64,000 nt of DNA from Xylona heveae TC161 (GCF_001619985.1 NW_017264198.1:1116001-1180000); one strand, 5' to 3'; positions 36,295-45,884 are shown, counted from the stretch's first letter. The notes: generated by a model not told the origin, from the letters alone. Numbers and translations: made by a program.

Positions 36295-36900
36295 ATGATG
36301 CTCACTGGTAGCTGCATGTGCGGTGGGATTATTTACTCTGCCGAGGGTATGCAACAGGCACTAGTTACAGTGGAGGGACCTTGAGGGATCTTGCTAATTC
36401 TCGTCTTTCGCAGTTGAAAACTATATTTCCGCACTCTGTCATTGCACCGACTGTCAGAAGGTGAGATTACGACCTTTGTTCCTATATTTTTCAAATGCAT
36501 ATTGACAATTGGAAATCCTCCCATTAGTGGACGGGCGGTGCATTTACATCGAATGCAGTTGTTCCTCGGGCCGGGTTCAAGGTTACGACAGGTATGTACT
36601 AATTACATTCTTGGGTTATCTTCTTCTCTGAGAAATGGCTGTTCTACAGGAACACCAGCATCTTATGACACGACTGGTGCCAGCGGAAAGGTCAATAAGC
36701 ACTTCTTTTGTCCCACATGTGGATCCGGTCTGTTCACAGAGCTGGAGATCATGCCTGAGATGACTTGCATCAAGGCCGGAAGTTTGGACAATGGTGAGGC
36801 AAGCCTTGGAGGCAAAATCGAAATCGAGTTCTACGTCAAAGACCGTCCGCACTATCTTCGGGCTCTTGACGGCGCCAAGCAAGAACCGGCGTTTGGCTGA
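36295..36900 (+). CDS. GFA / CENP-V-type zinc protein
   Basis: Predicted 137-residue protein from four exons: 36295-36346, 36414-36460, 36528-36591 and 36650-36900. It has the cysteine pattern of the glutathione-dependent formaldehyde-activating (GFA) fold: GSCMCGG near residue 6, CHCTDCQK near 27, and FCPTCGSGLF near 79, seven cysteines suited to two zinc ions. The family was named for a protein that joins formaldehyde to glutathione, but most fungal members have no tested activity, so the catalytic role is unproven. Two ATG codons sit in tandem at 36295 and 36298; either could be the start. Length fits the family (120-150). Soluble, no signal peptide. Confidence 0.88.
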
Positions 36901-37468
36901 TCGGATTGCGGCATTTGATGTGGGGTAGGGTAGAGTCGGGCCGCAGTCAAACGCCGAAAGCCGGTCGTTTTCTTCCACTTCTGGAATAGTAGACTTCAAC
37001 CTTTAAGTTACTCAATGCAAACTCTGTACTTTGGTATATCCTGATATTTCTTTGCGTGTGAACCCGATCAATTACCCACGTAAACCATTTCCACATGATT
37101 AGTCAAGCAAGTCCGATTACTACTTACAAGAACTAATCTTTATCAAGGTCTATATAGTGTATTGTTTTTCATTACAATTGAAAATAATCATTCGATCTTA
37201 GATAAATTCGCCTCGCTAGAGGAAACAATGATGGTATAGCCCAACATGAGACCATTGCAAGTGAGTTCTGTCGGGAACGCTGCAGCAGTATTGGCATGTA
37301 TAAAGTGGGCCAAATCATGTACCTTGTAAATAATACGTCTAGGATTGATTCAAAACTTATAACTACCATGTTTCGTTCTCCATCCTGCCTTGCCTCTTTC
37401 TATCAAAGGAGAATAGCCACGCGTCTTTATAAAAAAAGGAACACAGATAAACAACCACAACGACCACC
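36901..37468. other. Intergenic region
   Basis: AT-rich spacer holding the promoter of the next gene. An ACGCGT occurs about 50 bp before its start codon, probably by chance. No gene seen. Confidence 0.65.
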
Positions 37469-38392
37469 ATGAAACTCCTGAGCAAGGAAGATGAAGAAGC
37501 TCATTATAAGTATTTACACCCCTATTTCCTCTTTCAAATCTCTCTGTTCTCTTCCGGTAAAAGGAACACGCAAAATGGGAAACCATAATTAGGAAGAAAA
37601 TTAGCAAGGAGAGGAAGAGGAATGAAAAGAAGAGAAAACACATACTAACAACCTTGAAGGGAAGTTGCCACAGGAGGCACCATCGGCACCATCCTCGGTC
37701 TCATTGGTGGTGCGGCAGGAATCATGGCCGCTTCGAAAAGATACCAGATGATTCGCAATCTGACACTGCCCATGAAGTCCTTCCTAGTCACCTCGTCGGG
37801 AACATTTACGGGTATCATCGCAGCCGACCGCTCATCACGCGCATTTGAAAACCAACGTAACACTCAAGTGCAGTGGTACCTGAACCGCTCGAAACAGCTG
37901 GCCGCGCAGGCGCCGTCTGGCCACACCATGACTGAGCGAATGCTGGCCTGGGGCTACGCCGAGAAATACAAGATCGTCGGGGTGACGTGGGTAGCCTCGA
38001 TGATAGGATCCTTTGTGGTTGTAAGCCGGAATGCACATCTGACGGTTCGTCAGAAACTCGTTCAAGCGCGGGTGTTTGCGCAGGGCTTGACGCTGGCGGT
38101 AATGGTGGCGACTGCCGCGCTGGAGATTTCAGATCAGAAGGCAAAGAAGAAAAAAGACGACACAGCAGCATTGGAGAAGGACAAGGCGTCTCCTTCAACA
38201 CTTCAAGATGCCGGGGGACTGGCCGCGCCGCAGTCGGTCAGAATGAAGAACCACCAGGATGATGTGTGGAAGGACATGGTTTCAGCCGAGGAGATGTGGT
38301 CGAAGCAGAGGCATCAGCAAGCGCATCCTGAGCCCGACCCGGAGCATGCCAAAGGAAAGTCAGAAGTCTGGGAGAATCCAGATGAAAAATAG
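37469..38392 (+). CDS. rcf2: Respiratory supercomplex factor 2 (HIG1-domain protein)
   Basis: Predicted 257-residue inner-mitochondrial-membrane protein from two exons, 37469-37509 and 37660-38392, with a 150-nt intron. The short first exon encodes MKLLSKEDEEAHY and joins in frame to KEVATGGTIGTILGLIGG. A first hydrophobic segment lies near residues 18-35, then a conserved stretch (LPMKSFLVTSSGTFTGIIAADR), and a HIG1 domain near 118-165 with two hairpin helices (VTWVASMIGSFVVV and FAQGLTLAVMVATA). The C-terminal 80 residues are charged and polar. Rcf2 helps assemble and regulate the cytochrome bc1-oxidase supercomplex in yeast. Without the small first exon the conserved N-terminus would be lost, which supports the splice model. 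Confidence 0.9.
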
Positions 38393-38779
38393 AGAAATAC
38401 ACTCTCGCTCTCCTTTCGTCTTTCTTTCCTGTTTTTCTCCCCTTTTCTCCCCTCTCGGACCATTTTCAAGTTTCTTATATCTGTATTTGTATTCTACTTT
38501 TCCCCTTGATTTATTCCTAGCCATGATGCAATAGATACTACACGAGTTACAAACCGAAAATAAATTGTATTAATCCAGTTTATTCACTGCTAAGCCGTCC
38601 TGAACCAATATTTTATGATCTAATAATTCTACACTTGGAATGTTATATTATGCCAAGGCGGGTAGGGAAAAAGAATGGGAAAAGAAAGTTTTATTTCAAG
38701 GGCCAACGCTGTTGTCCTACATTGCAAACATGGATGTTTTGTAAGAGCGCCATTCAAGAGATGCAGCAGTATCGGGCAG
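38393..38779. other. Intergenic region
   Basis: Contains a C/T-rich stretch (38401-38470), likely the RCF2 3' UTR. A plus-strand open frame of 160 codons (38635-39117) runs through here and antisense to the next entry, but it has no family resemblance. Confidence 0.55.
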
Positions 38780-39213
38780 TCACATCAAGTTCTCTTCGAC
38801 GGTGGCTCTTTGCAAACGCCGAACTGCCATCGCCGAAGATCGGTCACTTCCTCTTTGAGGATGGTGTCTTACTACACCTCCACCTAGAGACGGAAAGTCT
38901 TACTCTTCGTCCCCGGAAAGAAAAAGAAAATAAACTGCTAATAATATCGGTGTTTGAACGGCAGTCAATATGGCTAGAGCACGTACCCGCAATCCAATCC
39001 ATGGTTAGAGAGATGTTCGGGTGCAGAGCAGACAAATCAACGCCCAGCTCTTCTTGTATCTTTTCTCGCTTCTGCGGCGTCTTGCCACCGTTTGTCTTTG
39101 CACCTATCAGGGCCTAGGCTTGCCGAAACCAAGGGATATCTTTACGATTTCGTTTTTCTTCTTCTTCTAAATTGACCTGTGCAGCATTGACACCGTCCGT
39201 TGTTTAGTTTCAT
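38780..39213 (-). CDS. Possible small gene, 85 residues, function unknown
   Basis: Three minus-strand exons (39213-39177, 39103-38987, 38883-38780) join in frame to an 85-residue protein. The second exon (KTPQKREKIQEELGVDL, then SALHPNISLTMDW) reads like real protein: an amphipathic charged stretch, then a hydrophobic segment. The second intron has a strong GTACGT donor and a CTCTAG acceptor. The first donor (GTCAAT) is weak and the start is uncertain. I do not recognise the family. The start lies only 85 bp from the start of the plus-strand aminotransferase gene, a very tight divergent promoter, which argues for caution. It could also be noncoding. Confidence 0.35.
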
Positions 39214-39297
39214 CTTTCTTTCCTCTATTATATCACTCTGTGTCATATAAACCTCTACGTTCTCTTCTCCTAGGAGCCAGATACCATCATTCTCAGG

Positions 39298-40614
39298 ATG
39301 GCACTGTTAGAAAGCAATGGCTCAACCATGTCCCAGCGGGCACAGGATGCCATCAGGTCGGGCTCTACAAACCTCATGTGGGATGTGATGGGTGACCTGT
39401 GGTGTCCATCGACAAATCCGGGAGGCTATGTGAACGTTGGCGTAGCAGAAAATGTACTCATGCATGACCATCTTCTTGCATACATCAACACTCAGCTCAC
39501 ACTACCAGCCAAATTTCTCACATATAATGATGGAGGGTCCGGATCTACGAGGCTTAAACGGGCTATCGCCAAGTTTCTCAACCGGCACCTCAATCCAGTA
39601 ATTCCTCTGGAGCCTAGCCATCTACTGGTCACGAACGGGGTGTCGTCTGCCATTGAACATGTCTCGTGGGCTTTCACAGATCCTGGTGAAGGAGTCCTCC
39701 TAGGGAAACCATTCTACGGCACATTCATACCAGATATCTCGTTACGGCCTGGAACCACAGTGATTCCGGTAAACTTCGGGGCCTGCGACCCTTTTTGCTT
39801 AGAGGCCGTGGACAAGTACGAGCAGGCTCTGTTGGATTTTCAACAAACAGGGCGTAGAGTTAAAGCTCTGATGCTTTGCCACCCGCACAACCCACTGGGG
39901 CGCTGCTATCCTAGAGGCGTAATTATCAAGCTGATGCAACTCTGTCAGAAGTATAGAGTACATCTGATCAGCGATGAAATCTATGCTCTCTCTGTGTGGG
40001 AAAATACCGTCGATAAACACCCTGAACCAACCAAGTTTGAGTCCGCCCTGTCCATCGACCTTTCTGGGATCATCGACCCTCAGCTAGTTCATGTACTTTG
40101 GGGTATGAGCAAAGACTTTGGTGCAAACGGATTCCGTATTGGTGTTATCATCTCGCAGACCAATCGGGACCTTCACACAGCATTGAAAGGAACAAGCCTG
40201 TACTCCTATGCATCAGGAGTTTCAGATTACCTCGCGTCCATTATCCTCGATGACACTCATTTCACGGATGAGTACCTTGCGCTGAATTGCCAGAAGCTTT
40301 CTGAATCATATGCATACACAGTTGAGTTTATCAGGAGGCATGGGATTGAATACGCACCCGGTACCAACGCTGCATTTTTCCTTTGGGTGAACTTGGGGAA
40401 AAAATACCGTGAAATACATCCAGGAGAGACTAATGGTGACGACCATGATGTTACCGATAAAGTGATGCAGCTTCTGCTGCAAAAGAGGGTCTTCTTGGCT
40501 AGTGGTGCTCTTTTTGGTTCGGAACGTAGTGGATGGTTCAGGATTGTATTCTCACAGCCAAGGGAATATTTAGCTGAGGCTTTACAGAGGATTCTCGCAG
40601 CGCTCGAGGATTAG
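39298..40614 (+). CDS. PLP-dependent aminotransferase class I/II, ACC-synthase-like
   Basis: Intronless 438-residue protein, fold-type I PLP enzyme. Visible landmarks: a YNDGGSGSTRLKRAIAKFL region (substrate/PLP phosphate side), HPHNPLGRC with the conserved Asn, ISDEIYAL with the Asp and Tyr that hold the cofactor ring, and MSKDFGANGFRIG with the Schiff-base lysine at residue 272. WFRIVFS near the C-terminus holds the Arg that binds the substrate carboxylate. It resembles the ACC-synthase-like branch common in fungi, whose members act as aminotransferases, ACC synthases or C-S lyases (GliI type); the reaction here cannot be decided from sequence. The next gene on the same strand encodes RidA, which clears reactive enamines released by PLP enzymes. 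The lack of introns contrasts with the other genes of the window. Confidence 0.9.
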   Translation: MALLESNGSTMSQRAQDAIRSGSTNLMWDVMGDLWCPSTNPGGYVNVGVAENVLMHDHLLAYINTQLTLPAKFLTYNDGGSGSTRLKRAIAKFLNRHLNPVIPLEPSHLLVTNGVSSAIEHVSWAFTDPGEGVLLGKPFYGTFIPDISLRPGTTVIPVNFGACDPFCLEAVDKYEQALLDFQQTGRRVKALMLCHPHNPLGRCYPRGVIIKLMQLCQKYRVHLISDEIYALSVWENTVDKHPEPTKFESALSIDLSGIIDPQLVHVLWGMSKDFGANGFRIGVIISQTNRDLHTALKGTSLYSYASGVSDYLASIILDDTHFTDEYLALNCQKLSESYAYTVEFIRRHGIEYAPGTNAAFFLWVNLGKKYREIHPGETNGDDHDVTDKVMQLLLQKRVFLASGALFGSERSGWFRIVFSQPREYLAEALQRILAALED

Positions 40615-41239
40615 CCCCCTCTTTCTGAGAATAGGCATAGGAGGCTCATTATCTTAGATAAACATTCAACGGAAGTATATGAATATTCGATGGATTTACG
40701 TTGGTCTCTGGTGTAGATATTCAGAATACCTTGAACAAAAATATATCTCATTCCCCGAGGGCCTTGGACTCTTGGAGTATATACATTCGGCCACTCAGCG
40801 GCCCTGCCTTTCTTTTTTCCCCCTATCATTACAGTAGATTGGGTGGGGTTTAAAGCCTAATAATGTTTTTTTTTTTTTTTTTTTTTTGTTTTTTTTTGTT
40901 TTTTTTTGTTTTTTTGGCCTACCATTGATGGTGCACATATGCCTCAGTCAGCACGGCCTACCAATAAGATAGGACACCGAGACATGGAGGCAAAGACCGA
41001 GCACTCCGGTAAGAACCCGGCGGGCTTGTCCACAAGCCGGCCATACTATGTAGGCTCGGAAGCATAAAAAAATCCACCTCGTCTAACACCAAGCATTGAA
41101 AGTAATAAATTCCAGCTTCAGCCGTCGGTCCTCGGATCTTTCGCTTTTTGATTTCCTTCAGTTTCCCTGAACTTTCTCTCCGTGGCTCTATCCTTTTGCC
41201 AATCTACAATCGTTGCCCATCATACCTACATCTAGCAAT
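40615..41239. other. Intergenic region with phased T-tracts
   Basis: Between the aminotransferase and RidA genes. Its main feature is a T-rich block at 40866-40915. The last 150 bases form a C/T-rich leader before the RidA start. No gene seen. Confidence 0.7.
40866..40915 (+). repeat. T22 run followed by T-tracts punctuated by G every 10 bp
   Basis: A run of 22 T is followed by single G residues at 40888, 40898 and 40908 separated by nine T each, then seven more T. The 10-bp spacing is close to one helical turn. Tracts of this kind are stiff, exclude nucleosomes and can be intrinsically curved. It lies about 325 bp upstream of the RidA start codon. Confidence 0.9.
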
Positions 41240-41905
41240 ATGTCCACAATATTTGCGAAAGATGCTTGCCCTCGTAAGTACGACTGTATGACCCAGTAGC
41301 TTGTCAAACCGTGAGGGGTGTTTCTGCATTCCTTTCCTCTCTGATTGGGAATGATATGCTAACGTGCTTTTTCTTTTCTTTTCAAGCTGCTGGGCCCTAT
41401 GTAAGTTTATCTTTGCACGGTTTGCACCTTTATCCGGCTACCGCCTTCTTGCACCCCTCGATTTACTGACAGTGTTGCCACTTGCCACAGTCCCAGGCCA
41501 TCCGCGCCAACGGTCAGATTTTTGTCTCTGGTCAGCTTCCGACGGACGCGGCAGGAAATCTAGTGGAGGGCAATATTAGCGACAAGACCCAGGCATGCTG
41601 CAATAACATCAAGGCGATTCTGACTGCAGCAGATTCAGCCGTGCATAAGATTGTCAAAGTAAATGTATGTTTGTTCGCTTTATTTTCTTATCCGGATTAA
41701 GAGGTTGACAGAACGGCCCTTTTTTTTGGGTATTTTGCTCATGCCCCATGAATGGTAGGTTTTCCTTACGGATATGGCCAATTTTGCGGAAATGAATGCC
41801 GTCTATGAGACCTTCTTCACCCACAAACCGGCCAGAAGCTGTGTTGCTGTGGCTCAATTGCCAAAAGGTGTGCCGGTGGAAATTGAGTGTATTGCGCTGG
41901 AGTAA
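41240..41905 (+). CDS. RidA (YjgF/YER057c/UK114) reactive-intermediate deaminase
   Basis: Predicted 122-residue protein from four exons: 41240-41273, 41387-41400, 41491-41664 and 41759-41905. The second exon is only 14 nt (encoding most of PAGPY) and is needed for frame and for the family motif P.GPYSQA. Other landmarks: [14 protein letters not shown], the Q.....NIKAIL helix and [21 protein letters not shown], which contains the arginine that binds the imino acid carboxylate. RidA hydrolyses enamine/imine products of PLP enzymes such as 2-aminoacrylate, protecting other PLP enzymes. It follows an ACC-synthase-like PLP enzyme on the same strand, a sensible partner. No clear mitochondrial presequence, so probably cytosolic. 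Confidence 0.92.
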
Positions 41906-42580
41906 AGCAATTATCCTGGCAGCCATCTCTGGCGTTCTAGCTTTTTTAATAATTATATATATGTTTATATGTATATATACGTATCAAAATGTAGTTAAGC
42001 AATGCATTGATGGCCCCCTGATTATTCCTGAGACTTTCTGCTATCTCCCAGTTTAACGAGCGGAACTAGCGGAGCGTGCCGAACTACGCGGTAAGTGCAC
42101 AGCGTGACAGCAGGACTCCCAACGACAGTTATCTAAAAGGCAAGCCTACACAGGGATTATGTCAAATGTCTTTTTTCTATGCCATACTCCATACTCTACT
42201 TTGCTCTCAGGAGAACTGAATGCCACGGAAAACAACCTGCCAAGCAACGGCAAAAGCAAAAGGGCCCTGACGAACCTTTTGACATCATTGTAGGACGGGA
42301 CCAAGTCACAGCAAATGAAATGACCGCTCTCGTCGGCTCTTCTCTGCACCTTCCGGGGCCTTCCGTATCATGACACAACTACAGGGGTCCGAGTATTACA
42401 GTATGGGTCTTGCCAAGACAATGCTCCCCTGCTCACTCGTAAGTTTTTTTCTGAAAAGTTGCATGGGCCACAACTAATGGAAACCATCAGATTGGACAAG
42501 GGCCAATATCATTGTTACTGGTCCAAACTGGCTTGACATGGGCCATCGTCTAAGGAGTATAACAACCCCACATATAGCGC
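41906..42580. other. Intergenic region
   Basis: Holds the RidA 3' UTR (AT-rich with TATATA repeats near 41950-41985) and about 450 bp of unassigned sequence. No gene supported. Confidence 0.65.
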
Positions 42581-43138
42581 TTAGGAGACGCCTGATGGCG
42601 GACGGACGGTCCGAGAAGCGGGAAAAGAAATTAAGACGGGAGAATTTAATACAGAGTAAGCCCGGATCGATTGGATGCAACCGACAAGGTACAAATTCCT
42701 GTGCCGAGCTACCTCCGAATCCACCAAGAGCACAGAACGGAAATTAATGTGAAATAATCTACATACCACCGGACAAAGTGTTTGGCATAACTTCAACACA
42801 CTCTTCCAAATATTGACAGCCCTATATGCTGTGCTATTTGGAACAGCATCTTTGCCACACTCCCATGCTGTCAATTTCATCGAAGTTGAAAGGCAATCGT
42901 ATAATTCATGTGCTTGAGATTGACTTGTCGAATTGCAATACGCAGCACAATCATCGTGGGGCACAACCCCGATCTGACCGCTTGTGCAGCATCCTTTCAG
43001 AACATCGTAGGGAGTTTCGGAGGCATTCCTGGTTTGGTAAAGAGGAACACCGCAGGACAACGAATATGGCAGGTCTTGCATGCCATTCCTGTTGCCTATG
43101 CATCCGGCGGGGCCATGGTTGCCTGTGCTATTGCTCAT
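42581..43138 (-). CDS. Small Cys-rich protein, tandem paralogue A (unrecognised family)
   Basis: Open frame of 185 residues starting MSNSTGNHGPAGC. The first ~115 residues match the neighbouring protein encoded at 43800-44177 throughout: GPAxC, SCGVxLxQ, ETPYDxLKGCC, DxC, SQA, a further Cys, and a final VNxWK. The six or seven shared cysteines and several N-x-S/T sites suggest a secreted or lumenal protein with disulfides. No classical N-terminal signal peptide is seen. After NIWKSVLKL the similarity stops and the frame runs on without the hydrophobic tail found in the neighbour, so the real 3' end may be nearer 42780 or involve an intron (a GTATGT lies at 42769-42774). It may be partly decayed. 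Confidence 0.55.
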   Translation of the reverse strand: MSNSTGNHGPAGCIGNRNGMQDLPYSLSCGVPLYQTRNASETPYDVLKGCCTSGQIGVVPHDDCAAYCNSTSQSQAHELYDCLSTSMKLTAWECGKDAVPNSTAYRAVNIWKSVLKLCQTLCPVVCRLFHINFRSVLLVDSEVARHRNLYLVGCIQSIRAYSVLNSPVLISFPASRTVRPPSGVS

Positions 43139-43799
43139 CGTGTAAGGTGTCTCTTTCCCCTCTCAGATTCGTTCAAAGGTTCAGTCTGATTGAAACTTGA
43201 AAAAAACAAAAAAAACAAAAACAAAAGTTAGAAAATAAAGTCGTTGCTCGATTAGTAAAAGCAATCACTGACTGGTATCTAGATGCTCATGCAGAAAAAG
43301 TTACTGTGCAAAAAATTTCGGAGAAAGACAGTATTATCAAAAACAAACGCTAGGAACAAGGCAGAATTTAAAGCTGTCAACTCATAACCTACGGTTATTG
43401 GAGGACGTATTATGGCCAGTGCAAGAGTGGGCTGACTGGATCGCTGGGCGGGGCATGTCGTCGGTAAGGATATTAGCTATTCAGTGCCTGTTCGGCACTA
43501 CGGGAACCAGATCTGACAGCGGCAGTTAGTTAAGCAAACAAAACTCCACCGCCCCACCGTTCGCTCTGGTTGTTTTTATGAGGTAAAATTAGACCCACGT
43601 TAGGCATTTTTCGAAAAGCTCCTCGTGTATACAATAATTGCACTATTTCGTCCGATACTAAAGTCACGAGACACCCGCTTTCGGCCCCTAAATGTCTCGA
43701 TCCAATCAATGCAAAATCTCTCAATCAACATATATCGTGCTCGAAAATAAAATCTCGAGAAGCTGTATCCAGAATGGCCCAACAATGCAACACCATGAC
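43139..43799. other. Spacer between tandem paralogues
   Basis: Contains the promoter of paralogue A, with an A-rich tract at 43199-43226, and the 3' region of paralogue B. The segment 43226-43286 resembles 44341-44406, showing that the duplication took in upstream sequence. Confidence 0.6.
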
Positions 43800-44177
43800 T
43801 CAAAAACTCATGGCAACCGACAATACCAACACAACCAACAACATGCCCTTCCAGACATTGACCACTCTATGTGCCGCGCCATGCTGGTCGGCATCTAACT
43901 TATAGGAATGCGCCACTCTGGTACTTGCCATACAGTTTTCTAGTTGGACTGCTTGAGAATGATTTTGCATGGTGCACAGTGCCATACAATGGTCGTTGTC
44001 CGCGTACTCGAGCTTGCCGTCCACGCAGCACCCTTTCAGAATATCGTAAGGAGTTTCAGTGAGGTTCGGTTTTTGAAAGAGGGCCACGCCACAAGAATAT
44101 GAGTTCAGACTCCCCAAAAACATATCCGCCTTGTCTGCGCACCGGGCTGGGCCGACTCCTGCAGTGCTATTGCTCAT
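43800..44177 (-). CDS. Small Cys-rich protein with C-terminal hydrophobic tail, tandem paralogue B
   Basis: Predicted 125-residue protein, single exon. It starts at the MSNST codon rather than the longer in-frame upstream ATG, because the paralogue starts at the same residue and the 20 bases around the two start codons are identical. Order: short N-terminal region with GPARC, SCGVALFQ, ETPYDILKGCC, DHC, C and NC (seven cysteines), three N-x-S/T sequons, then HRVVNVWKGMLLVVLVLSVAMSF at the end. This last hydrophobic segment could be a tail anchor or a GPI-attachment signal. No N-terminal signal peptide is obvious, which makes the route to the surface unclear. I recall similar unnamed Cys-rich tail-anchored proteins in ascomycetes but no function. 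Low-complexity C and A runs flank the gene. Confidence 0.68.
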   Translation of the reverse strand: MSNSTAGVGPARCADKADMFLGSLNSYSCGVALFQKPNLTETPYDILKGCCVDGKLEYADNDHCMALCTMQNHSQAVQLENCMASTRVAHSYKLDADQHGAAHRVVNVWKGMLLVVLVLSVAMSF

Positions 44178-45884
44178 CGTGTATGATCTTGTTTCTTCCC
44201 CCCCCCCGCTTTTTTTTAAGGGGTTTTCTGTTGTCGTTTGTCTTTTCAAAGGTTTTTGGTTGATGAGTTATAACTCGATTGTAAACCGTAAACTGTAAAT
44301 TATGACTCGAATGCAATTGAACCTTTCCAATATAAAAAAAAGTTAGACAAACAATTGCTTATTCGAAGTAAAAGAGAAGCAATTTACTCACTGATAGTAT
44401 CCAGAGAATCGTCCGGAACAATTACGGAAAATTTATACTCTGAACTCGGAAGAAAAACTACTCCATATGCAACAACAAAACGTAAAGGTCCCGGATCAAT
44501 ACAGCTAATTTATACCAGTCCTCTTTATTTCCTTCGCCATTACCGTCGCCATTGCCATCGCCATTCACAGGGATGTATCATGTACCATGTGGGGAAACCA
44601 GCATGCTGCATTCATACATGATTCGGCGTACACCGTGCTATCATACTATCATACCATCATACCACACTACGGAGTATTTTACGGAGTTATTTACAGTTAG
44701 CGGCACCCTTTCACCGCGCTTAGTTGCAGGTATTATCCTCTACTTGTAGTGGGGACCGCCCTTGGTTTGCCGAGTCGCTTGGCAGAAGGGGTCTTAGGTC
44801 TGAGGTCTGAAGTCAGAGGTCCATGGGTTAAGGATTGTCACTAAATTAAATGTGCAGGGTCTCTTCGGTACTATCTGTTTAGCACCGGCAGGGGCGGGCT
44901 CCCTGTCGAGTTAACTACCGCGGTGTCTGCCGGGTGAAATACTCCGTACAGTGGGGTTTCTACTGTAGTGAGCACAAACACTCCACCGAGACACCAACTA
45001 CGAGTACTCCGTACCAGCAGAACATACCTACGGTGTACCAACCCCACTGTTCGTTTAGGTAACTCGATCAGGCATGCACCTGGTCCGCTGGCACCCTGGC
45101 ACCGTGCCTTGACATAACGCACTGGTCGACTGTAGGGATTGTACTGACGTAGGGATCGTACTCTCCGGAGTAAGGTGTGGGCTATAGGTCGTAGGTTGTA
45201 GGTGGATTGTAGATTGTAGGTTATAGGTAAGAAGTGTGTCCCCACGTCAGAAAAACATCAGAAAAATATCAGACAATGCAGATTGTAGACTTTAGACAAT
45301 GTGACATACGGGCACTCTATACCTGGTGCCTAAGAGAATAGAATAACCATTGCATGGTAAACATGTCAGACGACGCCCAGAAAGAAACCCCCACCTACTG
45401 TATACAAGGATTTTGTGCTATTTCACATGAGTTTCAGTTCAATATATATATTTTTTTTTTTTAAAAAAAGAATATTGGATCGATAAAAATAAATAACTAA
45501 ACGAATAAAAAATAAAAGATGGATGTGTAGATAGACAAATATTTAAATAAAAAGGATCAATAAACAGAGATGCATACCATTCGTTGAAATCTAAATAGAA
45601 CCCTAGCGCAAGGCAAGATCAAGTGATCAATGATCAATAATAAATGTTCTGATGGAAAAACCCGAGCACGCGCCTCTTGATGCCCCTCCCCTTTCGATAA
45701 GCTGTATAATGCCCTAATAAAAATAGAAATGGTTTAAAAAAAGGAGACGAAAAAGAGAAGAAAGGAAAAGTTAATGAAATGACAAAAGAAAAAAAAGGAA
45801 GAAAAAAAAAGAAAACCCTCGCCATACACATGATATCAACCATAAACAACAACAACAACAACAATGATATAATATAATGATAGT
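44178..45884. other. Repeat-rich intergenic region, 1.7 kb
   Basis: No gene. Holds C10 and T8 runs just upstream of paralogue B, a run of TATCATAC-like units (44637-44664), three exact TACTCCGTA/TACGGAGTA 9-mers plus one near copy within 350 bp, and a TTGTAGG-like degenerate repeat (45178-45232). The last part (45440-45880) is A-rich with (AAC)n near 45846 and probably includes the MCM4 3' UTR. Confidence 0.7.
45178..45232 (+). repeat. Degenerate TTGTAGG-type tandem repeat
   Basis: Successive imperfect units of 7-8 bases (TATAGGTCG, TAGGTTG, TAGGTGGATTG, TAGATTG, TAGGTTATAGG). A similar AGGTCTGA-type series lies at 44795-44822. Confidence 0.65.

Noticed and set aside
37419-37424. ACGCGT upstream of RCF2
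   Set aside because: Single hexamer with no functional reason for cell-cycle control; such sites are expected about 15 times in 64 kb by chance.
38635-39117. Plus-strand 160-codon open frame
   Set aside because: No domain, Arg/Lys/Ser-rich mixed composition, and it lies antisense to a better three-exon candidate.
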